From CAIVAT01 sp964473485 (GTDB taxonomy: Bacteria > Bacteroidota > Bacteroidia > Bacteroidales > FEN-979): a DNA stretch of 64,000 nucleotides. Location: assembly GCA_964473485.1 (NCBI GenBank), contig CAYYPH010000001.1, forward strand, positions 310,001-374,000, read 5' to 3'. The notes under the pieces are model-generated. The model did no database searches and had not been told where the DNA came from. It saw only the letters and a list, made by a program, of their open reading frames with translations. Position 1 is the stretch's first letter; each line of letters begins with the position of its first letter. A program made the position numbers and the translations under genes. Positions 8,032 to 16,543 of the stretch are shown one piece after another.

Positions 8032-10104
8032 GTGGGAATTCTCACTGAATATCCGTCAGGCTTTATCGTGGTTTGCCTGCTTGCCGGCGGACTCTACACC
8101 CTGATCCTTTATTATAACGACCTGAGGAAAAAAAGCAGGCCGTGGTTACTTTACAGCATGGCAGCCATGCGTTTCACCACCGTGACCATCATCGCATTCC
8201 TGCTTCTTTCACCCTATTTCAGGGCTTCTGTTAAAGTAACCGAAAAACCTTTGGTTGTGATCGGCATCGATAATTCCCAGTCTGTGGCGATGCTCAGTGA
8301 TTCCCTTTACTACCGTGATCAGTTCCCTGCAGCAGTATCGGCGCTTATCGGGGAGCTCGGCAAAAAATTTGAAGTAAAAACCTATGACATCGGAAATGCA
8401 CTGAGTACGGGTTTTTCAACATCTTTTAAAGAAACTCAGACTGATCTGTCGGTTTTTTTTAACGAGATCCGCGACCGGCATGCGAACCGTTATGCCGCGG
8501 CAGTTATCCTGATGTCAGACGGTATTTATAACAAAGGAAGCGATCCTTTTTATGCCGCGAAAAAGATACCATATCCAGTCTACACCGTTGCCCTTGGAGA
8601 TACCTCGCGCCAGAAAGACGTGAATATCAAAAAAGTGACCGTCAACAAAACAGTTTACAAGAATGATATCTTTTCGGTTGAATGCCTGGCTGAAGTGACC
8701 GGCTACCAGGGAGAGACAGTCAGGCTGGACCTTTACCAGGGAGAAAAATTACTCCATTCCAATGATTTTCAGTGTACTTCAGAAAATACCATCCGGCCGG
8801 TACGCTTTAATATCAATGCTTCCGAAACCGGACTGATCCGCTACCGGCTCAAATTGACAGAGATGGAAAATGAGATCACCGTCAGGAATAACATGCAGGA
8901 TTTTATCGTTGAGGTTAAGGATGCACGGCTGCGAATTTCCCTTGTATACGACCTTCCTCATCCTGATATTCAGGCCATTACACGAGCCCTGCAATCATTC
9001 GCTGATTTCGACCTTAAGACCTTTTCCTTTGACCAGTGGACCAGGCGAACCGAACGCTCCGACCTTTCGATTCTTTACCAGGTGCCTTCTGTCGATAAAA
9101 TACAGAACCTGGAACTGATCCCGGAACAATCGGAATCGATGCTTTTCGTTATCGGGAGCAAGTCAGATATCAACAGTTTTAACAAGCTAAACACCGGCCT
9201 TATTATCAATGGGTTTAAAAACTCATTTGCTGAATCCTCTCCGCAAATCAATGCGGCATTCCCGCTTTTTACGGTCAACGCAAAGGAGACTTCACCATAT
9301 TCAAATTTCCCGCCATTATTGTCGCCCTTCGGCGTTTACCAGGTAAGCCCGGTGACGGAGGTTCTCATCTACCAGAAGATCTCAGGACTTGTCACCCAAA
9401 ACCCGCTGGTGCTCTTCTCGATGTCGGGCACCGGAAAAGCCGGGGTGATCGCGGGTGAAAATTTCTGGCGATGGAGGATTTCCTCTTTCATTCAAACGGG
9501 CAATTACATGGTCTTCGACCGGATCATGGAAAAGACAGTGAGGTTTCTTGCCAGCAAGGAGGAAAAGCAACGGTTATCGGTATTTGTCAAGGGGAGAATC
9601 CCTGAGAATGAGCCGGTTGAAATGGAAGCCCTGCTCAGAAATGCTGCTTTCGAACTGATCACTGATCCCGAAATGCAACTGACCATCACCGATTCGGCTG
9701 GGAATGCCTTTCCTTACGTGTTCGGCAGATCAGGAAACAGTTATTTTCTGAATACCGGGATTTTTGCGCCCGGTATCTATGCGTACAACGTGACTGCGAA
9801 ACAAGGTTCAGAGGCCTTTATCAACTCCGGCAGGTTTATGGTCGAGAAATTGAATGTGGAAAGCCTTGTTCTACGGGCCGATCATGACCTGTTGTACAAA
9901 ATTGCCCAATGGAATGAAGGAGAGATGGTAAGGCCATCGGAAATTGCATCACTGGCAGAAAGGATTTCGGCGAGAGAGGATATACGTACCGTCAGCTACG
10001 AACGTTTCAGGCTTACTGATCTGACAGGAAATACCTGGCTCTTTTTACTGATTCTTGCCTTGCTGACTGCCGAATGGGTCCTGCGTAAACGCGAAGGTAT
10101 CTGA
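8032..10104 (+). CDS. Membrane protein with von Willebrand factor A-like region, unknown function
   Basis: The protein has ~690 residues. Two N-terminal membrane helices (FIVVCLLAGGLYTLILYY and a second ~30 residues later) are followed by a region beginning VVIGIDNSQSVAM. This resembles a VWA/MIDAS strand (DxSxS is approximated by DNSQS), and ILMSDGIYNKGSDP supports the same fold. A long periplasmic, Ig-like portion follows, and the C-terminus has one membrane helix and a short basic tail. Bacteroidota encode such proteins beside BatA/BatD or alone, and their role is unknown. The start is uncertain: GTG at 8032 gives an N-terminus (ILTEYP) that looks natural, while GTG at 7999 would overlap fabG by 20 bp. 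It ends 8 bp from a convergent ABC permease gene. Confidence 0.7.
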   Translation: MGILTEYPSGFIVVCLLAGGLYTLILYYNDLRKKSRPWLLYSMAAMRFTTVTIIAFLLLSPYFRASVKVTEKPLVVIGIDNSQSVAMLSDSLYYRDQFPAAVSALIGELGKKFEVKTYDIGNALSTGFSTSFKETQTDLSVFFNEIRDRHANRYAAAVILMSDGIYNKGSDPFYAAKKIPYPVYTVALGDTSRQKDVNIKKVTVNKTVYKNDIFSVECLAEVTGYQGETVRLDLYQGEKLLHSNDFQCTSENTIRPVRFNINASETGLIRYRLKLTEMENEITVRNNMQDFIVEVKDARLRISLVYDLPHPDIQAITRALQSFADFDLKTFSFDQWTRRTERSDLSILYQVPSVDKIQNLELIPEQSESMLFVIGSKSDINSFNKLNTGLIINGFKNSFAESSPQINAAFPLFTVNAKETSPYSNFPPLLSPFGVYQVSPVTEVLIYQKISGLVTQNPLVLFSMSGTGKAGVIAGENFWRWRISSFIQTGNYMVFDRIMEKTVRFLASKEEKQRLSVFVKGRIPENEPVEMEALLRNAAFELITDPEMQLTITDSAGNAFPYVFGRSGNSYFLNTGIFAPGIYAYNVTAKQGSEAFINSGRFMVEKLNVESLVLRADHDLLYKIAQWNEGEMVRPSEIASLAERISAREDIRTVSYERFRLTDLTGNTWLFLLILALLTAEWVLRKREGI

Positions 10105-10112
10105 AGTCAGTC

Positions 10113-10943
10113 CTACAGGTCTCTTTTCGACATGATGTACCATACGATCCCTATCAGCAGGGAAGCATAGATCAAGGCTATCAGACACGATCCAAAGGTT
10201 ATCCCGTCCTGCAGATTCAATCCCATAACCTGTTTAAGTACAGGGATCGCCGGGTATTCGGTGATCCGGAGGAAGGAATTCACCGGAAGATAGGTGGAAA
10301 TATCATTTTTAAATACGATAGGGCTTTTCAGGAAATAGTAGATGATCGGTTCAACGATAAATGTATACAACGTGAACAAGGCAATTGACAAGCCGGTATT
10401 CCTGAAGATAAATCCGAAGAAAAAGGCAAATACCTGGAAAGTCATTACGGAAACGAAAAATCCTATAACAAAGGTGGATTTTTCAACCACCATCGAAAAA
10501 GTGGGTTGAGCGGTATTTGAAAATCCGAGGATCAGCGTCCCGACCAGTAAGAATACGGTTAGTACGGCAGAGATCAGCGTGATAATGATAAGTTTCGACA
10601 GGATGAACTCGGTTTTGCTCAGCCCGTTGATTACGTTCTGCCGTACAGTTTTAAAAGTAAACTCATTGGTGATCAGTATAATGACAATGATCGCAGGAAA
10701 GATCAATACATACCGCAGTGAGGCGAAAAAGGTGATGTTCTGCCACACCCATGGAAAGAAATAGATCGTGATGTGCGGAATGGGGATGGGAGTGTGCCTG
10801 TTGACATTGTCGATCATGTTGTTGATCATGAACTCGGCCATCATGATTCCCAATGCAAGAAAAATGAAATACAACCCGATGAGGACCCAGAAAATTTTAT
10901 AGGTCAGTATCTTCTTCCATTCGATTTGCAGTAACCTGATCAT
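10113..10943 (-). CDS. ABC-2 type transporter permease
   Basis: The 276-residue protein has about six hydrophobic segments, with ILTYKIFWVLIGLYFIFLALG near the N-terminus and strongly hydrophobic stretches to the end. This is typical of ABC-2 permeases. Its ATG overlaps the TGA of the ATPase gene upstream by four bases, so the two genes are translationally coupled and form one exporter. An amphipathic start (MIRLLQIEWKKIL) is common in permeases of the NatB/GldF/gliding type. The substrate cannot be told; homologs export antibiotics, sodium or peptides. The gene converges with the VWA gene, with only 8 bp between stops and no visible terminator. Confidence 0.8.
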   Translation of the reverse strand: MIRLLQIEWKKILTYKIFWVLIGLYFIFLALGIMMAEFMINNMIDNVNRHTPIPIPHITIYFFPWVWQNITFFASLRYVLIFPAIIVIILITNEFTFKTVRQNVINGLSKTEFILSKLIIITLISAVLTVFLLVGTLILGFSNTAQPTFSMVVEKSTFVIGFFVSVMTFQVFAFFFGFIFRNTGLSIALFTLYTFIVEPIIYYFLKSPIVFKNDISTYLPVNSFLRITEYPAIPVLKQVMGLNLQDGITFGSCLIALIYASLLIGIVWYIMSKRDL

Positions 10944-11836
10944 GCGTTTTCGTCTAAAAGTTCAAGGAAATGTTGCTCAAGGCTCCGTTTGCGTTCGGCA
11001 AGGTGAGTTAGCACAATGCCATTCTCAAAGCATTGTCTGTTGATCTCTTCGGGCGAGACGGGGACTTTGAAATATACCTGAAGGTAATGACCGTTTGTTA
11101 CCACCGAATCAACCCCGGGGTGAGATTTCAACCAGCCGGCAAGTTTTTCCGGATAAGCGGAGCCTATTTCGAGTGAATCGGACACTGCAAGTACTTCACT
11201 GACCTTGCCGTCGAAAAGCTTGGTGCCTTTATGCAGAACTGCAACATGGGTGCAGATCTTCTGCACTTCATCGAGCAGGTGCGAGGCCATGATGATGGTG
11301 GTACCCTGTGATGCAACCTGCAGTATCAGCTCCCTGATATGGGCTATGCCCTGGGGATCAAGCCCATTGGTGGGTTCGTCCAGAATCAGAACCGCAGGGT
11401 TTCCCAGCAGGGCGGAAGCGATGGCAAGACGCTGTTTCATGCCGAATGAAAAGGTTTTGAACCGGGTGTTCCGCCGTTCGTACAATCCTGTCAGTTGCAG
11501 TACACGGTCGATGTCGTCGTACCCCATGTTCTTGATATCCGCAACAATTTTAAGATTGACCACCGGGGTGAGATACGGAAAGAAATTAGGACTTTCGATA
11601 ACACTACCGATCCGTTTTCGTGTCTCGCAGGAAGGTTCTTCACCAAACCAGCTGAATTCGCCTGAGTCGGCTTTGATAAGCTCGAGGATCGTACTGAGTG
11701 TAGTGGTTTTACCGCTGCCGTTCGGCCCGAGAATACCGAAGACCTGGCCGGCATAAACTTCAAGCGACAGGTCCTTCACCGCCTGGATCTTCCCGTATCG
11801 CTTTGAAAGGTTTTTGATGGAGAGTATTGGTGTCAA
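10940..11836 (-). CDS. ABC transporter ATP-binding protein
   Basis: The 298-residue ATPase has Walker A GPNGSGKT at residues 37-44, a signature SFGMKQR in place of LSGGQ, and Walker B LILDEPTNGLDP with the catalytic Glu. A C-terminal extension of ~80 residues after the nucleotide-binding domain is typical of drug or bacitracin-type exporter ATPases (CcmA-like). The first codon is TTG; I found no in-frame ATG before the Walker A, so TTG is the probable start, or the protein begins slightly upstream. It partners with the permease whose gene overlaps its stop. The 77 bp upstream (11837-11913) separate it from the methyltransferase gene and hold no clear promoter. Confidence 0.85.
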   Translation of the reverse strand: MTPILSIKNLSKRYGKIQAVKDLSLEVYAGQVFGILGPNGSGKTTTLSTILELIKADSGEFSWFGEEPSCETRKRIGSVIESPNFFPYLTPVVNLKIVADIKNMGYDDIDRVLQLTGLYERRNTRFKTFSFGMKQRLAIASALLGNPAVLILDEPTNGLDPQGIAHIRELILQVASQGTTIIMASHLLDEVQKICTHVAVLHKGTKLFDGKVSEVLAVSDSLEIGSAYPEKLAGWLKSHPGVDSVVTNGHYLQVYFKVPVSPEEINRQCFENGIVLTHLAERKRSLEQHFLELLDENA

Positions 11837-11913
11837 GGAGAAGATTGTTTTCGGTTGGGAATTGGATGTTTTGACGCCGCATGCCTTGTGGAGTTACAAA
11901 CCAGCAGGCGATA

Positions 11914-12630
11914 TTATTGTGATAACAGAAAAATGGCCGGTTTCTTATGAAACTCCGGTAAAAAACTTTTCCAGTCCCTGATCTCCATAGTTTTTACAAA
12001 CTCGTCTTCACAATTCAGGTTGACAGCTATGCATAGTCTCGTTCCAGGCGAGCAGACAGAGAGGATTGCATCAAGCAGCTGGCGGTTCCTGTAGGGTGTC
12101 TCGATGAAAATATACGTGGAATCTGCAACCCGCAGTGAACGGTCAATCTCTTTCAGCTTCATGAACCGCTTTTGTTTATCGGCCGGAAGGTAACCGTGGA
12201 ATATAAACGACTGTCCGTTCATTCCCGAAGCCATCAGGGCCTGGATCACTGAGGAGGGTCCTGGCAGCGGAACAACCCTTATATTAAGCCGGTGGGCTTC
12301 ACGTACGACAACCGAGCCCGGGTCGGCTACACAGGGCACACCCGCTTCTGAAAGCAAGCCCAGGGAATGTCCGCTCAAAACGGGTGCAAGCAACGAGACG
12401 GATTGTTGTACCGGTGTATGTTCATTGAAGACCGCCATGTGTAGCTCATCGATTGGCCTGGTGATGCCGGCCTTCAGCAGGAACCGTCTGGCGGTCCGGA
12501 GTTCCTCGACAATGAAATATTCAAGACTTCTGATTACCCCCAGCACTCCTTCTGAAAGTGCATCGGCAATGTTACCTTCGGCCAGTGGGGTAGGTATGAG
12601 GTAAAGCCGGCCGGGTTGGGTTATTTCCAT
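11914..12630 (-). CDS. SAM-dependent methyltransferase of the tetrapyrrole-methylase fold, RsmI family
   Basis: The 238-residue protein has the RsmI hallmarks: LYLIPTPL near the N-terminus, LLSEAGVPCVADPGS in the SAM-binding loop, LPGPSSVIQALMASGM, and FHGYLPADKQKR. RsmI 2'-O-methylates C1402 of 16S rRNA. Bacteroidota carry two RsmI-like paralogs, so this may be the second, less characterised one. The protein is shorter than E. coli RsmI (about 286), lacking part of the C-terminal domain. Its ATG lies 5 bp inside the end of the dehydratase gene upstream, so the two are probably cotranscribed. Confidence is high for the family and moderate for the rRNA target. Confidence 0.75.
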   Translation of the reverse strand: MEITQPGRLYLIPTPLAEGNIADALSEGVLGVIRSLEYFIVEELRTARRFLLKAGITRPIDELHMAVFNEHTPVQQSVSLLAPVLSGHSLGLLSEAGVPCVADPGSVVVREAHRLNIRVVPLPGPSSVIQALMASGMNGQSFIFHGYLPADKQKRFMKLKEIDRSLRVADSTYIFIETPYRNRQLLDAILSVCSPGTRLCIAVNLNCEDEFVKTMEIRDWKSFLPEFHKKPAIFLLSQ

Positions 12631-13586
12631 GGCAGATCAGCTAGATCAACATTGCCTCCGGATATAATTATTCCTATGCGGCGTCCCTTTACATTGATTT
12701 TGCCGTCCATCACGGCGGCAAAAGGCACAGCCGAAGAGGGTTCGATGATGATCTTCATTCTTTCCCAGATAAATTGCATCGCCCTGATGATACTTGTCTC
12801 CGGAACCGTTATTATCTCATCGACATACTTCATGATGATCGGGAATGTCACCGATCCCAGGGAGGTACGCAATCCGTCGGCAATGGTGTTGGGAGCAACT
12901 GATGCAACGAACTTTCCTGAAGTGAAGGAGAGATAGGCATCGTTGGCCTGCTCGGGTTCGCAGGCAATGACCCTGGCCCCGGGACAGAAATAATGCACCG
13001 CGAGCGCGGTACCGCTAAGCAATCCGCCACCACCAACAGGAGCCAGTACGATGTCAAGATCGCCGGCCTGCTGCAGCAGTTCCATGGCCGCCGTAGCCTG
13101 ACCTGCGATGATGACCGGATCGTTGTAGGGATGAACCTCCCTGGCGCCTGTCCGGTTGATGACCTGTTCGAGCGTCGATTCCCTGGCCGCCAGGTTCGGC
13201 TCGCAAAAGGTGATGATGCCGCCATAATCCTTCACCGCGTTGACTTTCACCCGGGGCGAATTGGAAGGCATCACAATATAGGCTTTGGTATCAACAAGTG
13301 AGGCCGCCCACGACAACGCCTGTGCATGGTTTCCTGATGAATGGGTCGCGACTCCGGCCTGTATCTCTCCGGAAGAAAGGGAAAGGACCGCATTGGTGGC
13401 TCCCCGTGCTTTAAATGCGCCGACTTTCTGAAAATTTTCACATTTAAAGTAAAACTCACCCTGAAAGATCCGGTTCACCATACTGCTGGTCATTACCGGG
13501 GTTCTGTTCACATACCTGCCGATTCTTTCGGCAGCCGATCTGATATCGGTTTCATCAGGCCGGATGATCTGATGCCCGGTTTCCAT
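12621..13586 (-). CDS. PLP-dependent threonine/serine dehydratase (or serine racemase-like)
   Basis: The 321-residue fold-type II PLP enzyme has KCENFQKVGAFKARGA with the Schiff-base Lys59, SSGNHAQALSWAA as the substrate carboxylate loop, and GGGGLLSGTA as the phosphate-binding glycine loop. It lacks the C-terminal ACT-like regulatory domain of biosynthetic IlvA, so it resembles catabolic TdcB or serine racemase. The reaction is elimination of L-threonine or L-serine to a 2-oxo acid plus ammonia, and racemisation is possible. It sits 2 bp downstream of the LMW phosphatase gene and overlaps the RsmI-like gene by 10 bp, indicating a tight operon. Activity on threonine versus serine cannot be decided from motifs. 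Confidence 0.8.
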   Translation of the reverse strand: METGHQIIRPDETDIRSAAERIGRYVNRTPVMTSSMVNRIFQGEFYFKCENFQKVGAFKARGATNAVLSLSSGEIQAGVATHSSGNHAQALSWAASLVDTKAYIVMPSNSPRVKVNAVKDYGGIITFCEPNLAARESTLEQVINRTGAREVHPYNDPVIIAGQATAAMELLQQAGDLDIVLAPVGGGGLLSGTALAVHYFCPGARVIACEPEQANDAYLSFTSGKFVASVAPNTIADGLRTSLGSVTFPIIMKYVDEIITVPETSIIRAMQFIWERMKIIIEPSSAVPFAAVMDGKINVKGRRIGIIISGGNVDLADLPWK

Positions 13587-13588
13587 GC

Positions 13589-14056
13589 TCAGAAGTTTTT
13601 ACGGATATTTTCAGCCAAAGCCTGGCACACCTTTTCGAGCTGGACAAACACCTGCTCAAATGCATTCCGGTCATGATACCAGGGATCGGGTACTTCAAGA
13701 TTCTTTCCGGGTTCAGTAATATTCATCACATAGTCGACCTTTGCCCGGTCCTGATTGCCCCGGACTAATCTCATTATCCGGGTGTAATGGGATGAATCCA
13801 TCACCAGTATCCGGTCAAAACGGTCGAAATCGCCGGTGACGAACAACCTCGCCCGGTGCCGTCTGATATCAATTCCTCTTTTGGCCGATACCATTATGGC
13901 ACGCTCATCGGGAGGGTCACCGGTATGATAGGATTCAAAACCACACGAATCGACTTCCCCCTGAATACGCAAATCTGAAAATTTCTTCCTGAGAATACCT
14001 TCGGCCATGGGCGACCGGCAAATGTTACCGGTGCATACGAATAAAACCTTGATCAA
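13589..14056 (-). CDS. Low-molecular-weight protein tyrosine phosphatase
   Basis: The 155-residue protein begins with the P-loop VCTGNICRSPMAEG; the nucleophile is Cys8 and the phosphate-binding residue Arg14 (CX5R). A late VPDPWYHD supplies the general-acid Asp. Length and motif order fit the LMW-PTP/arsenate reductase fold; the DPWY motif favours the phosphatase. It would dephosphorylate Tyr-phosphorylated proteins in the cytoplasm. It is 15 bp downstream of dnaA and 2 bp upstream of the dehydratase gene. A dnaA-PTP-methyltransferase order is common in Bacteroidota. The physiological substrate is not evident. Confidence 0.88.
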   Translation of the reverse strand: MIKVLFVCTGNICRSPMAEGILRKKFSDLRIQGEVDSCGFESYHTGDPPDERAIMVSAKRGIDIRRHRARLFVTGDFDRFDRILVMDSSHYTRIMRLVRGNQDRAKVDYVMNITEPGKNLEVPDPWYHDRNAFEQVFVQLEKVCQALAENIRKNF

Positions 14057-14071
14057 TGCCAGCGAAATTTG

Positions 14072-15508
14072 TTATAGTTTGATCCGTTTATCCAGTTCCT
14101 CAACGAACAGGCGGAACTGCTTGTCGGTCTCAACCAGGTTATTGACGGTACGACAGGCGTGAAGGACTGTTGCATGGTCCTTATTGCCGCAGTGCAGACC
14201 TATACTGGCCAGTGAAGCCTTGGTATGTTTCTTCGAAAAATACATCGAAAGCTGGCGGGCCTGTACGATCTCCCGCTTACGGGTCTTCGTGTGGATCATC
14301 TCAACCGGGATGTTGAAATAGTCACAAACCACCTTTTGTATATAATCAATGGAGATCTCTCGCGATGTATTCTTTACGAATTTGTCAATCATCTGCTTGG
14401 CCAGATCCAGGGTAATGATCTTTTTATTCAGCGACGACTGGGCCAGGAGGGAGATGAGTGCACCTTCGAGCTCCCGGATGTTCGTATTAATATTGTATGC
14501 CAGGTATTCAACCACCTCGTCCGGAATCCGGATTCCATCGTTGTAAAGTTTCTTATGCAGAATGGCAATCCTGGTCTCAAGATCGGGAACCTGAAGATCA
14601 GCTGAAAGGCCCCACTTGAACCTTGACAGTAGCCGTGGCTCGATACCCTTCATCTCAACCGGCGGTTTGTCGGAAGTAAGGATGATCTGGTTGCTTTTCT
14701 GGTGAAGATGATTGAAGATGTGAAAGAAAACGTCCTGAGTCTTTTCCTTGCCGGCCAGGTTGTGAATATCGTCGATGATCAGCACATCGATCATCTGGTA
14801 AAAATGAATGAAGTCGTTCTGGTTGTTATTTCTCACCGAATCAATGAACTGGTTGGTAAACTGGTCGGTGGTCACGTACAAAACCGTCTTGTCAGGTGCA
14901 TTGTTTTTCACCTGCAAACCGATGGCGTGCGATAGGTGCGTCTTTCCAAGACCGGTCTGGCTGTATAGCAACAGGGGATTAAAGGCTGTTTTACCCGGAT
15001 TGGAAGCAACAGCAAATCCAGCCGATCTTGCAAGGCGGTTGCAATCACCTTCAATGAAATTGTCGAACGAATAACTTTCGATCAATTGCGAATTTACCTT
15101 AATCTTCTTTAACCCGGGGATGATAAAGGGATTCGGGATCTCCTTTGATGTACCCCTGTTTAAATCGATTGGCATGTTAACCGGCGGGTTTATGGTTGCT
15201 TTCTTTTCTCCTGTTGGCACCTTGATGGTGTAGGGGCCTGGCTCTGAATCAGAATTATCCACAATAATGCTGTACTCAAGACGGCCTTCATTGCCGAGCT
15301 CCTTCTTAATTGTTTTTTTCAACAAGCCAATATAATGTTCCTCAAGCCATTCATAAAAGAACTGGCTCGGCACCTGGATCGTGAGCACATGATCCTTGAG
15401 CTTCACTGCCTTTATCGGCAAAAACCAGGTTTTGAAGCTCTGGTAGGTGATGTTATCTTTTATGACCTTGAGGCAATTCTCCCAAACTTCGGTTGTATCT
15501 TTTTCCAT
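14072..15508 (-). CDS. dnaA: Chromosomal replication initiator DnaA
   Basis: The protein has 478 residues. The N-terminal domain I begins EVWENCLKVIKDNITYQSFKTWF. A variable linker with Pro/Asn-rich sequence follows. The AAA+ domain has Walker A SQTGLGKTH (about 186-194; the first Gly of the usual motif is Ser) and Walker B VLIIDDIHNL. The C-terminal DNA-binding helix-turn-helix includes GNKDHATVLHACR, the DnaA signature that reads DnaA boxes. It melts oriC and loads the helicase. The ATG at 15508 is chosen; the longer reading starts with TTG at 15514. The 381 bp upstream contain no canonical DnaA box, so oriC is probably elsewhere. It heads a minus-strand operon with the phosphatase, dehydratase and methyltransferase genes. 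Confidence 0.96.
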   Translation of the reverse strand: MEKDTTEVWENCLKVIKDNITYQSFKTWFLPIKAVKLKDHVLTIQVPSQFFYEWLEEHYIGLLKKTIKKELGNEGRLEYSIIVDNSDSEPGPYTIKVPTGEKKATINPPVNMPIDLNRGTSKEIPNPFIIPGLKKIKVNSQLIESYSFDNFIEGDCNRLARSAGFAVASNPGKTAFNPLLLYSQTGLGKTHLSHAIGLQVKNNAPDKTVLYVTTDQFTNQFIDSVRNNNQNDFIHFYQMIDVLIIDDIHNLAGKEKTQDVFFHIFNHLHQKSNQIILTSDKPPVEMKGIEPRLLSRFKWGLSADLQVPDLETRIAILHKKLYNDGIRIPDEVVEYLAYNINTNIRELEGALISLLAQSSLNKKIITLDLAKQMIDKFVKNTSREISIDYIQKVVCDYFNIPVEMIHTKTRKREIVQARQLSMYFSKKHTKASLASIGLHCGNKDHATVLHACRTVNNLVETDKQFRLFVEELDKRIKL

Positions 15509-15895
15509 TAACAAGTATTACCTGGAAGGGTTAAATGATAAAAGAATATCTTACTGATTATCAAGTATGTGATTGCTGTTCGCAAGCCAGCATCACACGG
15601 AATCGTGTCGTATCGAATAATGAACAAATTTTCGAAAAAAAAGTTTATAAAAAAAATTTTTAGACCTTGATTAATTCGAAGAAAAGTATAGGAACCGGCC
15701 ATTTTTTATTTTCAGATTCACGGTCCGGGCAGGGTATCAGTCTTGACTTCAATCGGTTGAAACGGATGGAAAAATGTGAAAAAAGTCTATTTAGAATCAT
15801 TCTAAATTTTAATTCAATTCATTGTCAAATAGATAGAAAATTCAAGGGTTTTAGAAGTATTTAGAATAATTAAATGTTAGTTATGTAAGGGCTTG
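15509..15895. other. Non-coding AT-rich gap upstream of dnaA
   Basis: This stretch lies between the dnaA start and the yigZ stop and should carry the dnaA promoter and 5' leader, but I see no convincing TTTG/TAnnTTTG pair. It holds runs of A and T around 15640-15662, a small inverted repeat ACACG/CGTGT at 15595-15608, and the 9-1-9 palindrome at 15789-15807 listed separately. A 65-codon plus-strand reading frame at 15667-15864 has no recognisable features and is probably chance. No TTATCCACA-type DnaA box was seen. Confidence 0.6.
15789..15807. promoter_or_regulatory. Perfect 19-bp palindrome of Fur/PerR-box geometry
   Basis: ATTTAGAAT, one central C, then ATTCTAAAT form a perfect 9-1-9 inverted repeat. 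Its core TTAGAAT-N-ATTCTAA matches the 7-1-7 layout of Fur-family operators (Fur, PerR, Zur). An additional half-site ATTTAGAAT lies at 15859-15867. The site is about 280 bp upstream of dnaA and 90 bp downstream of yigZ. No regulator is encoded in the window, so the binding protein is inferred from geometry only. Confidence 0.45.
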
Positions 15896-16507
15896 TCACC
15901 GCATCCTTACCAGGCTGATACCCTTCAACCTGGCTACCTTTATTTCAAGTAACTGACACATGCTTTTCCGGATTTTAATCGTCAGATCGACCATCGTGTC
16001 GCCCCCCTGTTCGATAATTTTGATCCCCGGTTCCTTTATGATCCTCATCACTTCATTCATCATCGGGTAGTCGAACCTGAGCTTGTATTCAGAGGAAATA
16101 ATTTTCTCGACAACAACCGCGTTGTGAAGTGCCTCGGCGGTAGCCGAACGGTATGCGTGGATCAAGCCGGGTATTCCCAGCTTTGTGCCTCCGAAATACC
16201 TGATTACGACCACTATAATGTCAAAAAGGTTCTTCGACAATATTTGTCCGTAAATTGGCTTACCCGCTGATCCTGAAGGTTCTCCGTCGTCACTGATCCG
16301 GTAGGCTGGTTGTTCGTAACCGATCCGGTAAGCGAAACAGTGATGATTGGCATCATAATATTGTTTTCTCAAACCTTCCAGGACTGTCTTCACCTCCTGT
16401 TCAGTATTCACCGGAAATGCACAGGCAATGAATTTACTGGCCTTTTCACGGTACAATCCAACGGATTCCTTTTCGATGGAGAAATAACTGTCGTCTGAAA
16501 CTTCCAT
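15896..16507 (-). CDS. IMPACT/YigZ family protein
   Basis: The 203-residue protein has the family signature YRISDDGEPSGSAGKPI followed by VVVIRYFGGTKLG and GLIHAYRSAT, all in the N-terminal UPF0029/IMPACT domain. The C-terminal ~70 residues form the YigZ DUF1949 domain with an EF-G IV-like fold. The biochemical role in bacteria is unsettled; the eukaryotic relative regulates Gcn2, and a ribosome or nucleic-acid link is usually proposed. It is divergent from prmC, with 36 bp between the starts containing an 8-8-8 inverted repeat. Confidence 0.88.
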   Translation of the reverse strand: MEVSDDSYFSIEKESVGLYREKASKFIACAFPVNTEQEVKTVLEGLRKQYYDANHHCFAYRIGYEQPAYRISDDGEPSGSAGKPIYGQILSKNLFDIIVVVIRYFGGTKLGIPGLIHAYRSATAEALHNAVVVEKIISSEYKLRFDYPMMNEVMRIIKEPGIKIIEQGGDTMVDLTIKIRKSMCQLLEIKVARLKGISLVRMR

Positions 16508-16513
16508 ACCGCT

Positions 16514-16537
16514 AAATTACCCATAATTTGGTAATTT
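16514..16537. promoter_or_regulatory. Inverted repeat in the yigZ/prmC divergent promoter region
   Basis: AAATTACC at 16514-16521 and GGTAATTT at 16530-16537 are exact reverse complements separated by 8 bp. They fill most of the 36-bp gap between the two divergent start codons. The position suits an operator acting on both genes. An imperfect -7-like TAATTTGG lies in the centre. No cognate regulator is known to me. Confidence 0.4.
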
Positions 16538-16543
16538 CACCGG

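Noticed and set aside
15667..15864. 65-codon plus-strand open frame upstream of dnaA
   Set aside because: It has no family features, no ribosome-binding or -7 element and spans the palindrome; most likely chance in AT-rich DNA.
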